A DNA stretch of 5,377 bases from assembly GCA_003157945.1 (NCBI GenBank), contig PMFY01000172.1:1-5377 (forward strand). The letters are read 5' to 3'. Positions within the stretch are counted from its first letter, which is position 1. Each line of letters starts with the position of its first letter. The stretch comes from Acidimicrobiaceae bacterium. Lineage in GTDB: Bacteria > Actinomycetota > Acidimicrobiia > Acidimicrobiales > RAAP-2. Position numbers and translations under genes: made by a program. Under the pieces are notes generated by a model that was not told the origin of the DNA, ran no database searches, and saw only the letters and a list, made by a program, of their open reading frames with translations. Positions 1 to 5,025 of this stretch are shown here, piece by piece.

Positions 1-578
1 CCGTACTGCACCAGGTTGCGGGCCAGCTTTGCCGCCAGCCCGGTGCCGAACGGGCCCATGCGCACCGTCAGGGACCCCATGGCATCGAAGACCGGTCGGA
101 GGCCGGCCACGACGTCCTCGTCGCCGCCCACCATGCAGATCAGCTCGCCCGATGCCGCGGCGGCCGGGCCCCCGCTCACGCCGCAGTCGACGAGGTCGAC
201 GCCTGCAGCTACGGCCTCGGCGCCGACCGACCGGACACACCCGGGCGTGATGGTGCTGACGATCACGAACGTGGTGTCCGGTCCGGCAGCCGCCAGGGCG
301 CCGTCGGGACCGGACAGGACGGCGTGGACCTGCTCGTCGTTGACCACCGCCACGACCACGACGTCGGCGGCCCGTGCCAGGTCGGCGGGTGATGCGGCGA
401 CGGCTGCGTGTTCGGCATGACGGGCGGTCGCCTCCTCCCGGATGTCGAAGACCACGAGCGGGAAGCCCGCCGCGTGGACACTTCCGGCGACGCCGTCCCC
501 GATGGCACCCAACCCGATGACGCCGACGGTCGGGCGGTCGTCCGACCCCTTCGGTGCTGCACCCTCTGCTGCGGTCAC
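1..578 (-). CDS. 3-hydroxyisobutyrate dehydrogenase-family oxidoreductase (6-phosphogluconate dehydrogenase-like), N-terminal 192 codons, truncated by window edge
   Basis: This is a predicted soluble NAD(P)-dependent beta-hydroxyacid dehydrogenase. Reading the complement from a GTG at 578-576 gives an uninterrupted 192-residue protein that leaves the window before its C-terminal helical domain. Seen directly: a Rossmann motif GLGAIG (residues 22-27), an acidic residue D45 near the end of the second strand (VVFDIRE, which favours NAD over NADP), the family's substrate-binding loop as DCGVSGG (131-137), MVGG (149-152), and G180-K184-N188 in the GxxxKxxxN pattern that holds the catalytic lysine. 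The more usual loop is D-x-P-V-S-G-G, so CG in place of the x-P pair is slightly atypical. The start is supported by GGGGGAG about 5 nt upstream. It is divergent from the P450 operon and shares its control region. From memory, M. tuberculosis Rv0770 is a similar dehydrogenase near the same operon. The substrate is unknown; it may oxidise a hydroxyacid from side-chain or branched-chain catabolism. Confidence 0.93.
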   Translation of the reverse strand, partial: MTAAEGAAPKGSDDRPTVGVIGLGAIGDGVAGSVHAAGFPLVVFDIREEATARHAEHAAVAASPADLARAADVVVVAVVNDEQVHAVLSGPDGALAAAGPDTTFVIVSTITPGCVRSVGAEAVAAGVDLVDCGVSGGPAAAASGELICMVGGDEDVVAGLRPVFDAMGSLTVRMGPFGTGLAAKLARNLVQY

Positions 579-580
579 GA

Positions 581-590
581 CCTCTCCCCC
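581..590 (-). promoter_or_regulatory. Ribosome binding site deciding the GTG start of the divergent dehydrogenase
   Basis: On the complement the bases read GGGGGAGAGG, ending 2 nt before the GTG at 578-576. The GGGGGAG core sits about 5 nt away. No ATG in this frame lies between here and the glycine-rich motif, so GTG is the best start. Confidence 0.7.
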
Positions 591-595
591 GTTGC

Positions 596-625
596 TGGAC
601 ACGTGTCTGGACTATAGTATGGACA
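596..625. promoter_or_regulatory. Divergent promoter/operator: palindromic -10 element inside a TGTC/GACA inverted repeat, with three TGGAC repeats at 12-bp spacing
   Basis: This is the only AT-rich patch between the two divergent genes. ACTATAGT (611-618) is a perfect 8-bp palindrome, so TATAGT (5 of 6 to the -10 consensus) reads on both strands, at 613-618 for plus and 616-611 for minus. It is the centre of a 22-bp interrupted palindrome whose outer arms are TGTC (604-607) and GACA (622-625), giving 16 of 22 symmetric positions. TGGAC occurs at 596-600, 608-612 and 620-624, exactly 12 bp apart, and GACACGTGTC (598-607) is another perfect 10-bp palindrome. No convincing -35 is present; TTGCTG at 592-597 has only a 15-bp spacer. 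TetR-family proteins usually bind palindromes beside their own gene, so this is the likely operator for both transcripts (inference). Confidence 0.55.
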
Positions 626-626
626 T

Positions 627-683
627 ATGACCGACACCAGCGGGCAGCCCTGCCCGGACGCCGACGGCCGAGAGGCCCCGTGA
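627..683 (+). CDS. Possible 18-codon leader ORF, probably leaderless and overlapping the TetR start
   Basis: ATG at 627-629 opens an 18-residue ORF (MTDTSGQPCPDADGREAP) that stops with TGA at 681-683. The stop overlaps the regulator's GTG (680-682) as GTGA, the same 4-nt architecture as the next junction down. The ATG lies 8 nt after the TATAGT -10-like element, so a transcript starting at 625-627 would be leaderless, a common situation in actinobacteria. No Shine-Dalgarno sequence precedes it. Its role, if translated, may be to deliver ribosomes to the regulator start by reinitiation. The peptide matches nothing I recognise, and a chance ORF of this length in GC-rich DNA is quite possible. 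Confidence 0.35.
   Translation: MTDTSGQPCPDADGREAP
671..675 (+). promoter_or_regulatory. Ribosome binding site deciding the GTG start of the TetR-family regulator
   Basis: AGAGG lies 4 nt before the GTG at 680. The longer frame can be read from an ATG at 554, but that start lies inside the divergent dehydrogenase and would place the whole control region in coding sequence, so the GTG at 680 is preferred. Confidence 0.55.
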
Positions 684-1318
684 GTTCGCCGGCGGCCCTG
701 TCCGATGTGGGCGCCGACGCAGCGGCTCCGGCCGTGGTCGACATCGAGGCGACACGACGTCGACTGACCGCCCGCCAGGCGGAGATCGTGGCCAAACTGG
801 TGCGGGCCGCCGAGGACGAGACCGACGAGGTGGGCTACGCCGGACTGACCGTCCGCGGCGTGGCCCGCCGTGCCGGCGTGGCCCCGGCCACCGCCTACAC
901 CTACTTCAGCTCGAAGGACCACCTGTTGGCCGAGGTGCTGTGGCGTCGCATGGAGTCCCTTCCCGCCATCGACACCGACCTGTCCGTCCCCAGGGCGCAA
1001 CGGGTCGAGGAGGCCGTCCGCGAGATGACCCCCTTCGCATCGAGCAGCCCGGCCCTGGTGGACGCCTGCACGGTCGCACTCATCAGCCCCCATCCCGACG
1101 TCGCCCACCTGCGTGATCGGATCGGGGCCCAGACCCACCACCGCCTGACGGCGGCACTCGGGCCCGAGCCCGACGCACGGGCCGTCCGGGTGTTGGAGGC
1201 CGCCTACCGTGGCGCGCTCCTCACAGCCGGCATCGGGCACATGTCGTTCCTCGACGTGCCGGCGTTCGTGGCCGAGGCCGCCACACTGCTGTTCGACCAC
1301 GACGGAGGCACCTCATGA
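680..1318 (+). CDS. TetR/AcrR-family transcriptional regulator
   Basis: This is a 212-residue predicted one-component repressor. An Ala/Asp-rich N-terminal stretch of about 28 residues precedes the DNA-binding domain. The helix-turn-helix is clear: LTVRGVARRAGVAPATAYTYF (56-76), followed by SSKDHLLAEVL with the conserved K79. The remaining residues (about 90-212) are the divergent, mostly helical ligand-binding and dimerisation domain, where no ligand can be read from sequence. It is the first substantial gene of the rightward operon, and its TGA overlaps the next ATG by 4 nt (ATGA, 1315-1318), so it is probably co-transcribed with the P450 genes and autoregulated through the operator at 596-625. 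From memory, M. tuberculosis Rv0767c, upstream of cyp123, is a protein of almost the same length. Family assignment is secure; the regulated genes and the inducer are inferred. Confidence 0.92.
   Translation: MSSPAALSDVGADAAAPAVVDIEATRRRLTARQAEIVAKLVRAAEDETDEVGYAGLTVRGVARRAGVAPATAYTYFSSKDHLLAEVLWRRMESLPAIDTDLSVPRAQRVEEAVREMTPFASSSPALVDACTVALISPHPDVAHLRDRIGAQTHHRLTAALGPEPDARAVRVLEAAYRGALLTAGIGHMSFLDVPAFVAEAATLLFDHDGGTS
1304..1308 (+). promoter_or_regulatory. Strong ribosome binding site for the first P450, inside the TetR 3' end
   Basis: GGAGG is spaced 6 nt from the ATG at 1315, encoded in the last codons of the regulator. Together with the ATGA overlap this fixes the P450 start. Confidence 0.75.
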
Positions 1319-2520
1319 CGATCACCGGGGTCGACGGTCCCGTCACCTACAACCCGTACACGTACGAGATGCACGAGGACCCCTATCCGACCTATGCCCG
1401 GCTGCGGTCGGAGGCGCCGGTCTACCGGTCCGAGGAATTCGACTTCTGGGCACTGTCCCGTCACGAGGACGTGCTCGCCGCCTTCCGCAACGTCGACGCC
1501 TACTCCAATTCGTACGGTGTCTCGCTCGACCCGAGCGCGTTCGGGCCCGACGCCCACCGCACCATGTCCTTCCTCGCCCTCGACCCGCCGAAGCACACCC
1601 GCATGCGGTCGCTGGTCGGCAAGGGCTTCACTCCCAGCAAGGTCAACGCCATGGAGGAGCGCATCCGCGAGATCACCCTCCAGCACCTCGAGCCGGCGCT
1701 GGAGTCGGGGTCGTTCGACTTCATCGCCGACTTCGCCGGCAAGGTGCCGATGGACGTGATCTCGGAGCTGGTCGGCGTGCCCACGGCCGACCGCGCCGAG
1801 CTACGCCGACTCGCCGATCTGGTGCTCCACCGCGACGACGGCGTGTACGACGTGCCCCAGGAGGGCATGGAGGCGGCGCTCACCCTCGTGGGCTACTACC
1901 AGACCATGGTGGACGAGCGGCGGGCGTCCCGGCGGGACGATCTCACCTCGGCCCTGCTCGACGCGGAGATCGACGGCGACAAACTCACCGACGAGGAGAT
2001 CGTCGCCTTCCTCTTCCTCATGGTGGTGGCCGGCAACGAGACCACCACGAAGCTGCTCGGCAACGCCTGGTACTGGGGCTGGCGGCATCCGGACGAGCGG
2101 ACCAAGCCGTTCGCCGATCCCTCGATGGTTCCGGCCTGGACCGAGGAGACGCTCCGGTACGACACCTCAAGCCAGATGCTGCTGCGGATGACACGACAGC
2201 CCGTCCATCTCCACGGCACCTCGATCGCCGAGGGCAGCCGCGTCCTGCTACTGGTGGGATCGGCCAACCGGGACGAAAGGGTCTTCCCCCACGCCGACCG
2301 CTACGACCTCGACCGGGACACGAAGGCACTCGTCAGTTTCGGCAGCGGACGTCACTTCTGCATGGGCGCTCCGTTGGCGCGCCTCGAGGCGAGGATCGCG
2401 CTGACCGAGCTCGTGGGTCGGGTCGCCACCTACGACGTCGACCCGGACGGGGTCGAGCGGGTCCACTCCATCAACGTCAGGGGCCTCGCCGCCCTGCCCA
2501 CAACGGTGACCCTGCGCTGA
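1315..2520 (+). CDS. cyp123: Cytochrome P450, CYP123-like
   Basis: This is a 401-residue soluble class I bacterial P450, expected to insert one oxygen atom from O2 into a lipophilic substrate using electrons from a ferredoxin. Seen: proximal N-terminus NPYTYEMHEDPYPTYARLR, I-helix oxygen-activation motif AGNETT (239-244, with the acid E242 and alcohol T243), K-helix ExxR at E278-R281 (EETLRYD), and the heme loop FGSGRHFCMG (342-351) with C349 as thiolate ligand. Length is usual for the superfamily and there is no membrane anchor. The CYP123 label rests on recollected similarity to M. tuberculosis CYP123A1 (Rv0766c) over phrases such as FLFLMV.AGNETTTKLL and EETLRYDTSSQ, plus identical gene order next to an SDR, CYP51 and ferredoxin. 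The native substrate of CYP123 is not established to my knowledge. The gene ends in TGA overlapping the SDR's ATG by 1 nt. Confidence 0.93.
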   Translation: MTITGVDGPVTYNPYTYEMHEDPYPTYARLRSEAPVYRSEEFDFWALSRHEDVLAAFRNVDAYSNSYGVSLDPSAFGPDAHRTMSFLALDPPKHTRMRSLVGKGFTPSKVNAMEERIREITLQHLEPALESGSFDFIADFAGKVPMDVISELVGVPTADRAELRRLADLVLHRDDGVYDVPQEGMEAALTLVGYYQTMVDERRASRRDDLTSALLDAEIDGDKLTDEEIVAFLFLMVVAGNETTTKLLGNAWYWGWRHPDERTKPFADPSMVPAWTEETLRYDTSSQMLLRMTRQPVHLHGTSIAEGSRVLLLVGSANRDERVFPHADRYDLDRDTKALVSFGSGRHFCMGAPLARLEARIALTELVGRVATYDVDPDGVERVHSINVRGLAALPTTVTLR

Positions 2521-3320
2521 TGCCGAGGTTCCCTGCAAACCCGCAACGTCGTCCCGCCGTGGTGACGGGCGCCTCGTCCGGCATCGGACGGGCTACGGCT
2601 GCCGCCCTCGCCGCACTCGGCCACCCCGTGGTGCTCGGCGCCCGACGCGTCGCCGACTGCGAGGACGCGGCGGTCGCCATCCGGGAGGCCGGCGGCGAAG
2701 CGGTCGCCGTCCACCTCGACCTCGCCGACGACGACTCGGTCGAGCGGTTCGCCGCCTCCGCGATCGACACCCTCGGCGAGATCGAGATCGTGGTGTCCAA
2801 TGCCGGCCTGAACATGGCGGGCGGAGTCCTCGGCACCGATACCGCGTCCCTCGAGGACGTTCTGGCCGTCAACGTGACCGGTACCCACCGCCTGGTGCGC
2901 GCGCTCCTTCCCGCCATGGTGTCGAGGCAGCGGGGCGACTTCGTCTTCGTCACCTCCGACGTCGCCGAGCGACCGCGACCCGCCATGGCCGCCTACGTCA
3001 CCTCGAAGTGGGGCCTCGAGGGCTACGTCCACTCGCTCCAGATGGAACTCGAGGGAACCGGCGTCCGGGCCGCCATCCTTCGTCCCGGCCCCACCATGAC
3101 CGGGATGGGGATGGACTGGGACCCCGTGCAGACCGGCGAGATCATCGAGCAGTGGGCGGCCTGGGGCTTCGCCCGCCACTCCAACTTCATGCGTCCGGAC
3201 GGCGTCGCCCAGGCCGTCTGCGCCGTGGTCAACCTTCCCCGTGGGGTCCACACCACCGTCATCGAGCTGCAACCCGAGGCGCCGCTCACGCCCTCAGTCA
3301 AGGAACAAGGAGGCCAGTGA
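2520..3320 (+). CDS. Classical short-chain dehydrogenase/reductase (SDR), probably NADP(H)-preferring
   Basis: This is a 266-residue cytosolic oxidoreductase, likely to interconvert a hydroxyl and a keto group. The Rossmann dinucleotide motif TGASSGIG occupies residues 16-23, SNAG is 93-96 (the usual NNAG with Ser first), and the catalytic tetrad is visible as N118, S146, Y159 and K163 (Y-V-T-S-K). After strand 2 the sequence reads GARR (40-43) with no Asp, which fits NADP(H). D67 in HLDLAD is the usual adenine-contact position. Its ATG overlaps the P450 stop (TGATG, 2518-2522), and unlike its neighbours it has no clear Shine-Dalgarno, only GGTGA 10 nt upstream, so translation may depend on coupling. 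The next in-frame ATG is at residue 99, past the cofactor motif. From memory Rv0765c, between cyp123 and cyp51 in M. tuberculosis, is the counterpart. Placement between two P450s suggests it acts on their substrate or product (inference). Confidence 0.93.
   Translation: MPRFPANPQRRPAVVTGASSGIGRATAAALAALGHPVVLGARRVADCEDAAVAIREAGGEAVAVHLDLADDDSVERFAASAIDTLGEIEIVVSNAGLNMAGGVLGTDTASLEDVLAVNVTGTHRLVRALLPAMVSRQRGDFVFVTSDVAERPRPAMAAYVTSKWGLEGYVHSLQMELEGTGVRAAILRPGPTMTGMGMDWDPVQTGEIIEQWAAWGFARHSNFMRPDGVAQAVCAVVNLPRGVHTTVIELQPEAPLTPSVKEQGGQ
3307..3313 (+). promoter_or_regulatory. Near-perfect ribosome binding site for CYP51, inside the SDR 3' end
   Basis: AAGGAGG lies 6 nt before the ATG at 3320 and encodes part of the SDR C-terminal tail (KEQGGQ). 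It suggests that CYP51 is initiated strongly in its own right as well as by coupling. Confidence 0.8.
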
Positions 3321-4711
3321 TGGCTGTCGACACAGGACTACAGGAGCCCGCACGGGTCTCCGGGGGCGAAGGGCCCACCGGTCACCTCGAGGAGCTCCGG
3401 GTCGACCCGATCGCACTCATGGAGCGCGTGCGGGCCGAGTGCGGCGACGTCGGGATGTTCCGGCTGGCCGATCGTGACGTGGTGCTGCTCAGCGGCGCCG
3501 AGGCCAACGAGTTCTTCTTCCGGTCACCCGAGGAGATCCTCGACCAGGCCGAGGCCTACCCCTTCATGGCCCCCGTCTTCGGTGAGGGCGTGGTCTTCGA
3601 CGCGTCACCCGAACGGCGGCGGGAGATGCTGCACAACCAGGCGCTGCGCGACAAGTTCATGCGTGGCCATGCCGCCACGATCTCCAGTGAGGTCGAGCGC
3701 ATGGTGGCCGCCTGGGACGACGAGGGCGAGATCGACATGCTCGAGTGGTTCGCCGAACTCTTCATCTACACCTCGTCGGCCTGCCTGGTCGGCAAGCGCT
3801 TCCGCGAGCAGCTCGACGGGCGCTTCGCCCAGCTCTTCCACGACCTCGAGCAGGGCACCGACGCCATCGCCTTCGTCGACCCCTACGCCGACATCGAGAG
3901 CTTCCACCGACGCGACGCGGCCCGCGCGGAGCTGGTGTCGCTGATCCAGGCGATCATGGAGGCGCGCGCCGCCGAACCGCCGGTCTCGGACGACGAGCGG
4001 GACCTGGTCGACGTGCTGATGTCGATCAAGAATCCTGACGGCAGCGACCGCTTCCTGCCCGATGAGGTCACCGGCATGTTCATCTCGATGATGTTCGCCG
4101 GCCACCACACGACGTCGGGAACGGCGGCCTGGACCCTCATCGAATGGCTCCGTCACCCGGACGTGCTGGCCCGGGTCGACGACGAACTGGCCGAGCTGTA
4201 CGCCGACGGCGCAGAGGTCAGCTACCAGGCGCTGCGCGAGATGCCGCTGCTCGAGTCGTCGATCAAGGAGGCACTCCGTCTCCACCCCCCGCTCATCCTG
4301 TTGCTGCGGGTGGCCAAGGAAGAGCTCGAGGTCGAGGGCTACGCCATCCACGAGGGCCAGATGGTCGGAGCCAGCCCGGCGGTGTCGAACCGGATCTCCG
4401 AGGACTTCCCCGACGCCGACTCCTTCCAGCCCGACCGCTACCTCGATCCCCGTGAAGAGGACCGGCTCAATCCCTGGACGTGGATCCCGTTCGGCGCCGG
4501 CCGCCATCGCTGCGTCGGGCAGGCGTTCGCCATGATGCAGCTCAAGGCCATCTTCAGCGTCCTCCTCCTCGACTGGGAGTTCGAGGCCGCCCAACCGCCC
4601 GAGACCTATCGCAACGACCACTCGAAGATGGTCGTCCAGCTCCAGCAGCCCTGCGTGGTCCGCTATCGCCGCCGGGCCGTGGCCCGCAGCCATGCCGGAG
4701 GTGCCGCCTGA
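3320..4711 (+). CDS. cyp51: Cytochrome P450 CYP51, sterol 14-alpha-demethylase family
   Basis: This is a 463-residue soluble P450. The family oxidises the 14-alpha-methyl group of sterols in three steps, releasing formate. Diagnostic CYP51 signatures are present: AYPFMAPVFGEGVVFD in the B'/C region (Y80, F82), I-helix FAGHHTTSGT with A260-G261-H262-H263-T264, ExxR at E317-R320 (KEALRLHPP), and heme loop FGAGRHRCVG (391-400) with C398. These align with a constant offset of 4 to the M. tuberculosis CYP51 residues I remember (Y76, F78, H259, C394), and long stretches such as MLHNQALRD and QPPETYRNDHSKMVVQL are nearly the same. It lacks the eukaryotic N-terminal membrane anchor. A tail of about 14 residues after the conserved VRYRRR end holds the ferredoxin's ribosome binding site. 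F82 is the residue type seen in plant and trypanosomatid CYP51s that prefer C4-monomethyl sterols. The true substrate here is unknown. Confidence 0.96.
   Translation: MAVDTGLQEPARVSGGEGPTGHLEELRVDPIALMERVRAECGDVGMFRLADRDVVLLSGAEANEFFFRSPEEILDQAEAYPFMAPVFGEGVVFDASPERRREMLHNQALRDKFMRGHAATISSEVERMVAAWDDEGEIDMLEWFAELFIYTSSACLVGKRFREQLDGRFAQLFHDLEQGTDAIAFVDPYADIESFHRRDAARAELVSLIQAIMEARAAEPPVSDDERDLVDVLMSIKNPDGSDRFLPDEVTGMFISMMFAGHHTTSGTAAWTLIEWLRHPDVLARVDDELAELYADGAEVSYQALREMPLLESSIKEALRLHPPLILLLRVAKEELEVEGYAIHEGQMVGASPAVSNRISEDFPDADSFQPDRYLDPREEDRLNPWTWIPFGAGRHRCVGQAFAMMQLKAIFSVLLLDWEFEAAQPPETYRNDHSKMVVQLQQPCVVRYRRRAVARSHAGGAA
4697..4701 (+). promoter_or_regulatory. Ribosome binding site for the ferredoxin, inside the CYP51 3' end
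   Basis: GGAGG lies 9 nt before the ATG at 4711, encoded in the C-terminal tail of CYP51. Confidence 0.65.
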
Positions 4712-4905
4712 TGCGGATCGTGGTGGACACCGACCTGTGTCAGGGCCATGGCGTCTGCGAGTCCGAGGCGCCCGGGGTGTTCGAAGTCGGCAAGGACCAC
4801 CAGGTGGTCGTGCTCGAGTCCGAACCGCCGGACAACCGGCGTTCCGAGCTCGAGGCCGCGGTGCGCTTCTGCCCGACCCACGCCCTGACCCTGGTGGACG
4901 ACTGA
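4711..4905 (+). CDS. Small [3Fe-4S]-type ferredoxin (CxxHxxC...CP)
   Basis: This is a 64-residue electron carrier expected to pass electrons one at a time from a ferredoxin reductase to P450s. Cysteines are C10, C16 and C54, with C54 followed by proline, and His13 occupies the position that holds the second cysteine in [4Fe-4S] ferredoxins (C-Q-G-H-G-V-C). With only three cysteines a [3Fe-4S] cluster is expected, as known for several actinobacterial P450 redox partners. The rest is acidic (VCESEAPGVFEV, VLESEPP), suited to docking on basic P450 surfaces. The ATG overlaps the CYP51 stop by 1 nt (TGATG, 4709-4713). Counterpart by gene order and motif: M. tuberculosis Rv0763c, which lies next to cyp51. 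The adjacent CYP51 is the most likely partner, with the CYP123-like enzyme as a second. No reductase gene is in the window. Confidence 0.95.
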   Translation: MRIVVDTDLCQGHGVCESEAPGVFEVGKDHQVVVLESEPPDNRRSELEAAVRFCPTHALTLVDD

Positions 4906-4943
4906 TGCGTCCTCCGGTTCGGGTAGCGAACGTTGCGTCGTGA
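4905..4943 (+). CDS. Doubtful 12-codon ORF overlapping the ferredoxin stop
   Basis: The ferredoxin TGA (4903-4905) overlaps an ATG (4905-4907) in the same TGATG arrangement used at the three preceding junctions. The reading frame runs only 12 codons (MRPPVRVANVAS) to a TGA at 4941-4943. The peptide is not recognisable. It could be chance, since TGATG is short, or a remnant of a longer downstream gene. I list it only because the junction repeats the operon's pattern. Confidence 0.12.
   Translation: MRPPVRVANVAS
4917..4931 (+). other. Weak hairpin after the ferredoxin
   Basis: GTTCG (4917-4921) and CGAAC (4927-4931) can pair around a 5-nt loop. The 5-bp stem has no U-rich tail, so it does not qualify as an intrinsic terminator. 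It may be incidental, and no better terminator is visible between the ferredoxin and the next gene. Confidence 0.2.
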
Positions 4944-4971
4944 ATCCGTGAATCTGTGAAGCCGTGAAGCC
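4940..4971 (+). repeat. Four tandem 8-bp repeats, consensus GTGAA(T/G)CC
   Basis: Units begin at 4940, 4948, 4956 and 4964: GTGAATCC, GTGAATCT, GTGAAGCC, GTGAAGCC. The first five bases are identical in all four. They are followed by GATTTGAATC (4973-4982) and a doubled GAATC (4978-4987). The array lies in the noncoding gap between the ferredoxin and the NTF2-like gene. It may be a regulator-binding array for the downstream gene or a replication-slippage microsatellite; the sequence alone does not decide. Confidence 0.75.
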
Positions 4972-4976
4972 CGATT

Positions 4977-5005
4977 TGAATCGAATCCCCGGTGCAGACT
5001 CACCT
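4977..5005 (+). promoter_or_regulatory. Weak candidate promoter for the NTF2-like gene
   Basis: TTGAAT (4977-4982, 4 of 6 to the -35 consensus) is followed after 17 bp by TCACCT (5000-5005), a poor -10. The spacing is right but the -10 is not convincing. A 134-bp gap with its own repeats makes a separate promoter reasonable, but read-through from the operon is equally possible. Confidence 0.2.
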
Positions 5006-5025
5006 GTACCGACCTTCCACACCGA

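Noticed and set aside
554..679. Longer TetR start (ATG at 554, 254 residues)
   Set aside because: It would begin within the divergent dehydrogenase and translate the promoter/operator. The extra residues are Arg/Trp/Pro-rich and unlike the family.
579..1318. KstR/KstR2-type cholesterol regulon operator
   Set aside because: The core words I know for these (AACnnGTT, or CAAG paired with CTTG) are not in the control region, so no link to the cholesterol regulon is claimed.
1209..2519. A 703-codon plus-strand open frame (1209-3320) that could suggest a large fusion protein ahead of the SDR
   Set aside because: Only the last 266 codons (2520-3320) encode a recognisable protein. The earlier part is an Arg/Pro-rich out-of-frame reading of the TetR and P450 genes, typical of GC-rich DNA.
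2430..3272. Long minus-strand open frames opposite the operon (for example 2430-3272, 3605-4693, 4740-5363)
   Set aside because: They are antisense shadows of strongly supported genes, with His/Val/Gly-rich composition and no recognisable motifs or ribosome binding sites.
3008..3319. N-terminal extension of CYP51 to an ATG at 3008
   Set aside because: This part is an out-of-frame, Arg/Gly-rich reading of the SDR. The ATG at 3320 has AAGGAGG 6 nt upstream and matches the usual CYP51 N-terminus.
4906..4945. Intrinsic terminator after the ferredoxin
   Set aside because: The only inverted repeat is a 5-bp stem with no T-run after it.
4973..4999. A tRNA-like T-arm (TTGAATCGAATCCCC) in the spacer
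   Set aside because: No acceptor, D-arm or anticodon stem can be formed around it on either strand. The resemblance is limited to a few bases and is better explained by the GAATC duplication.
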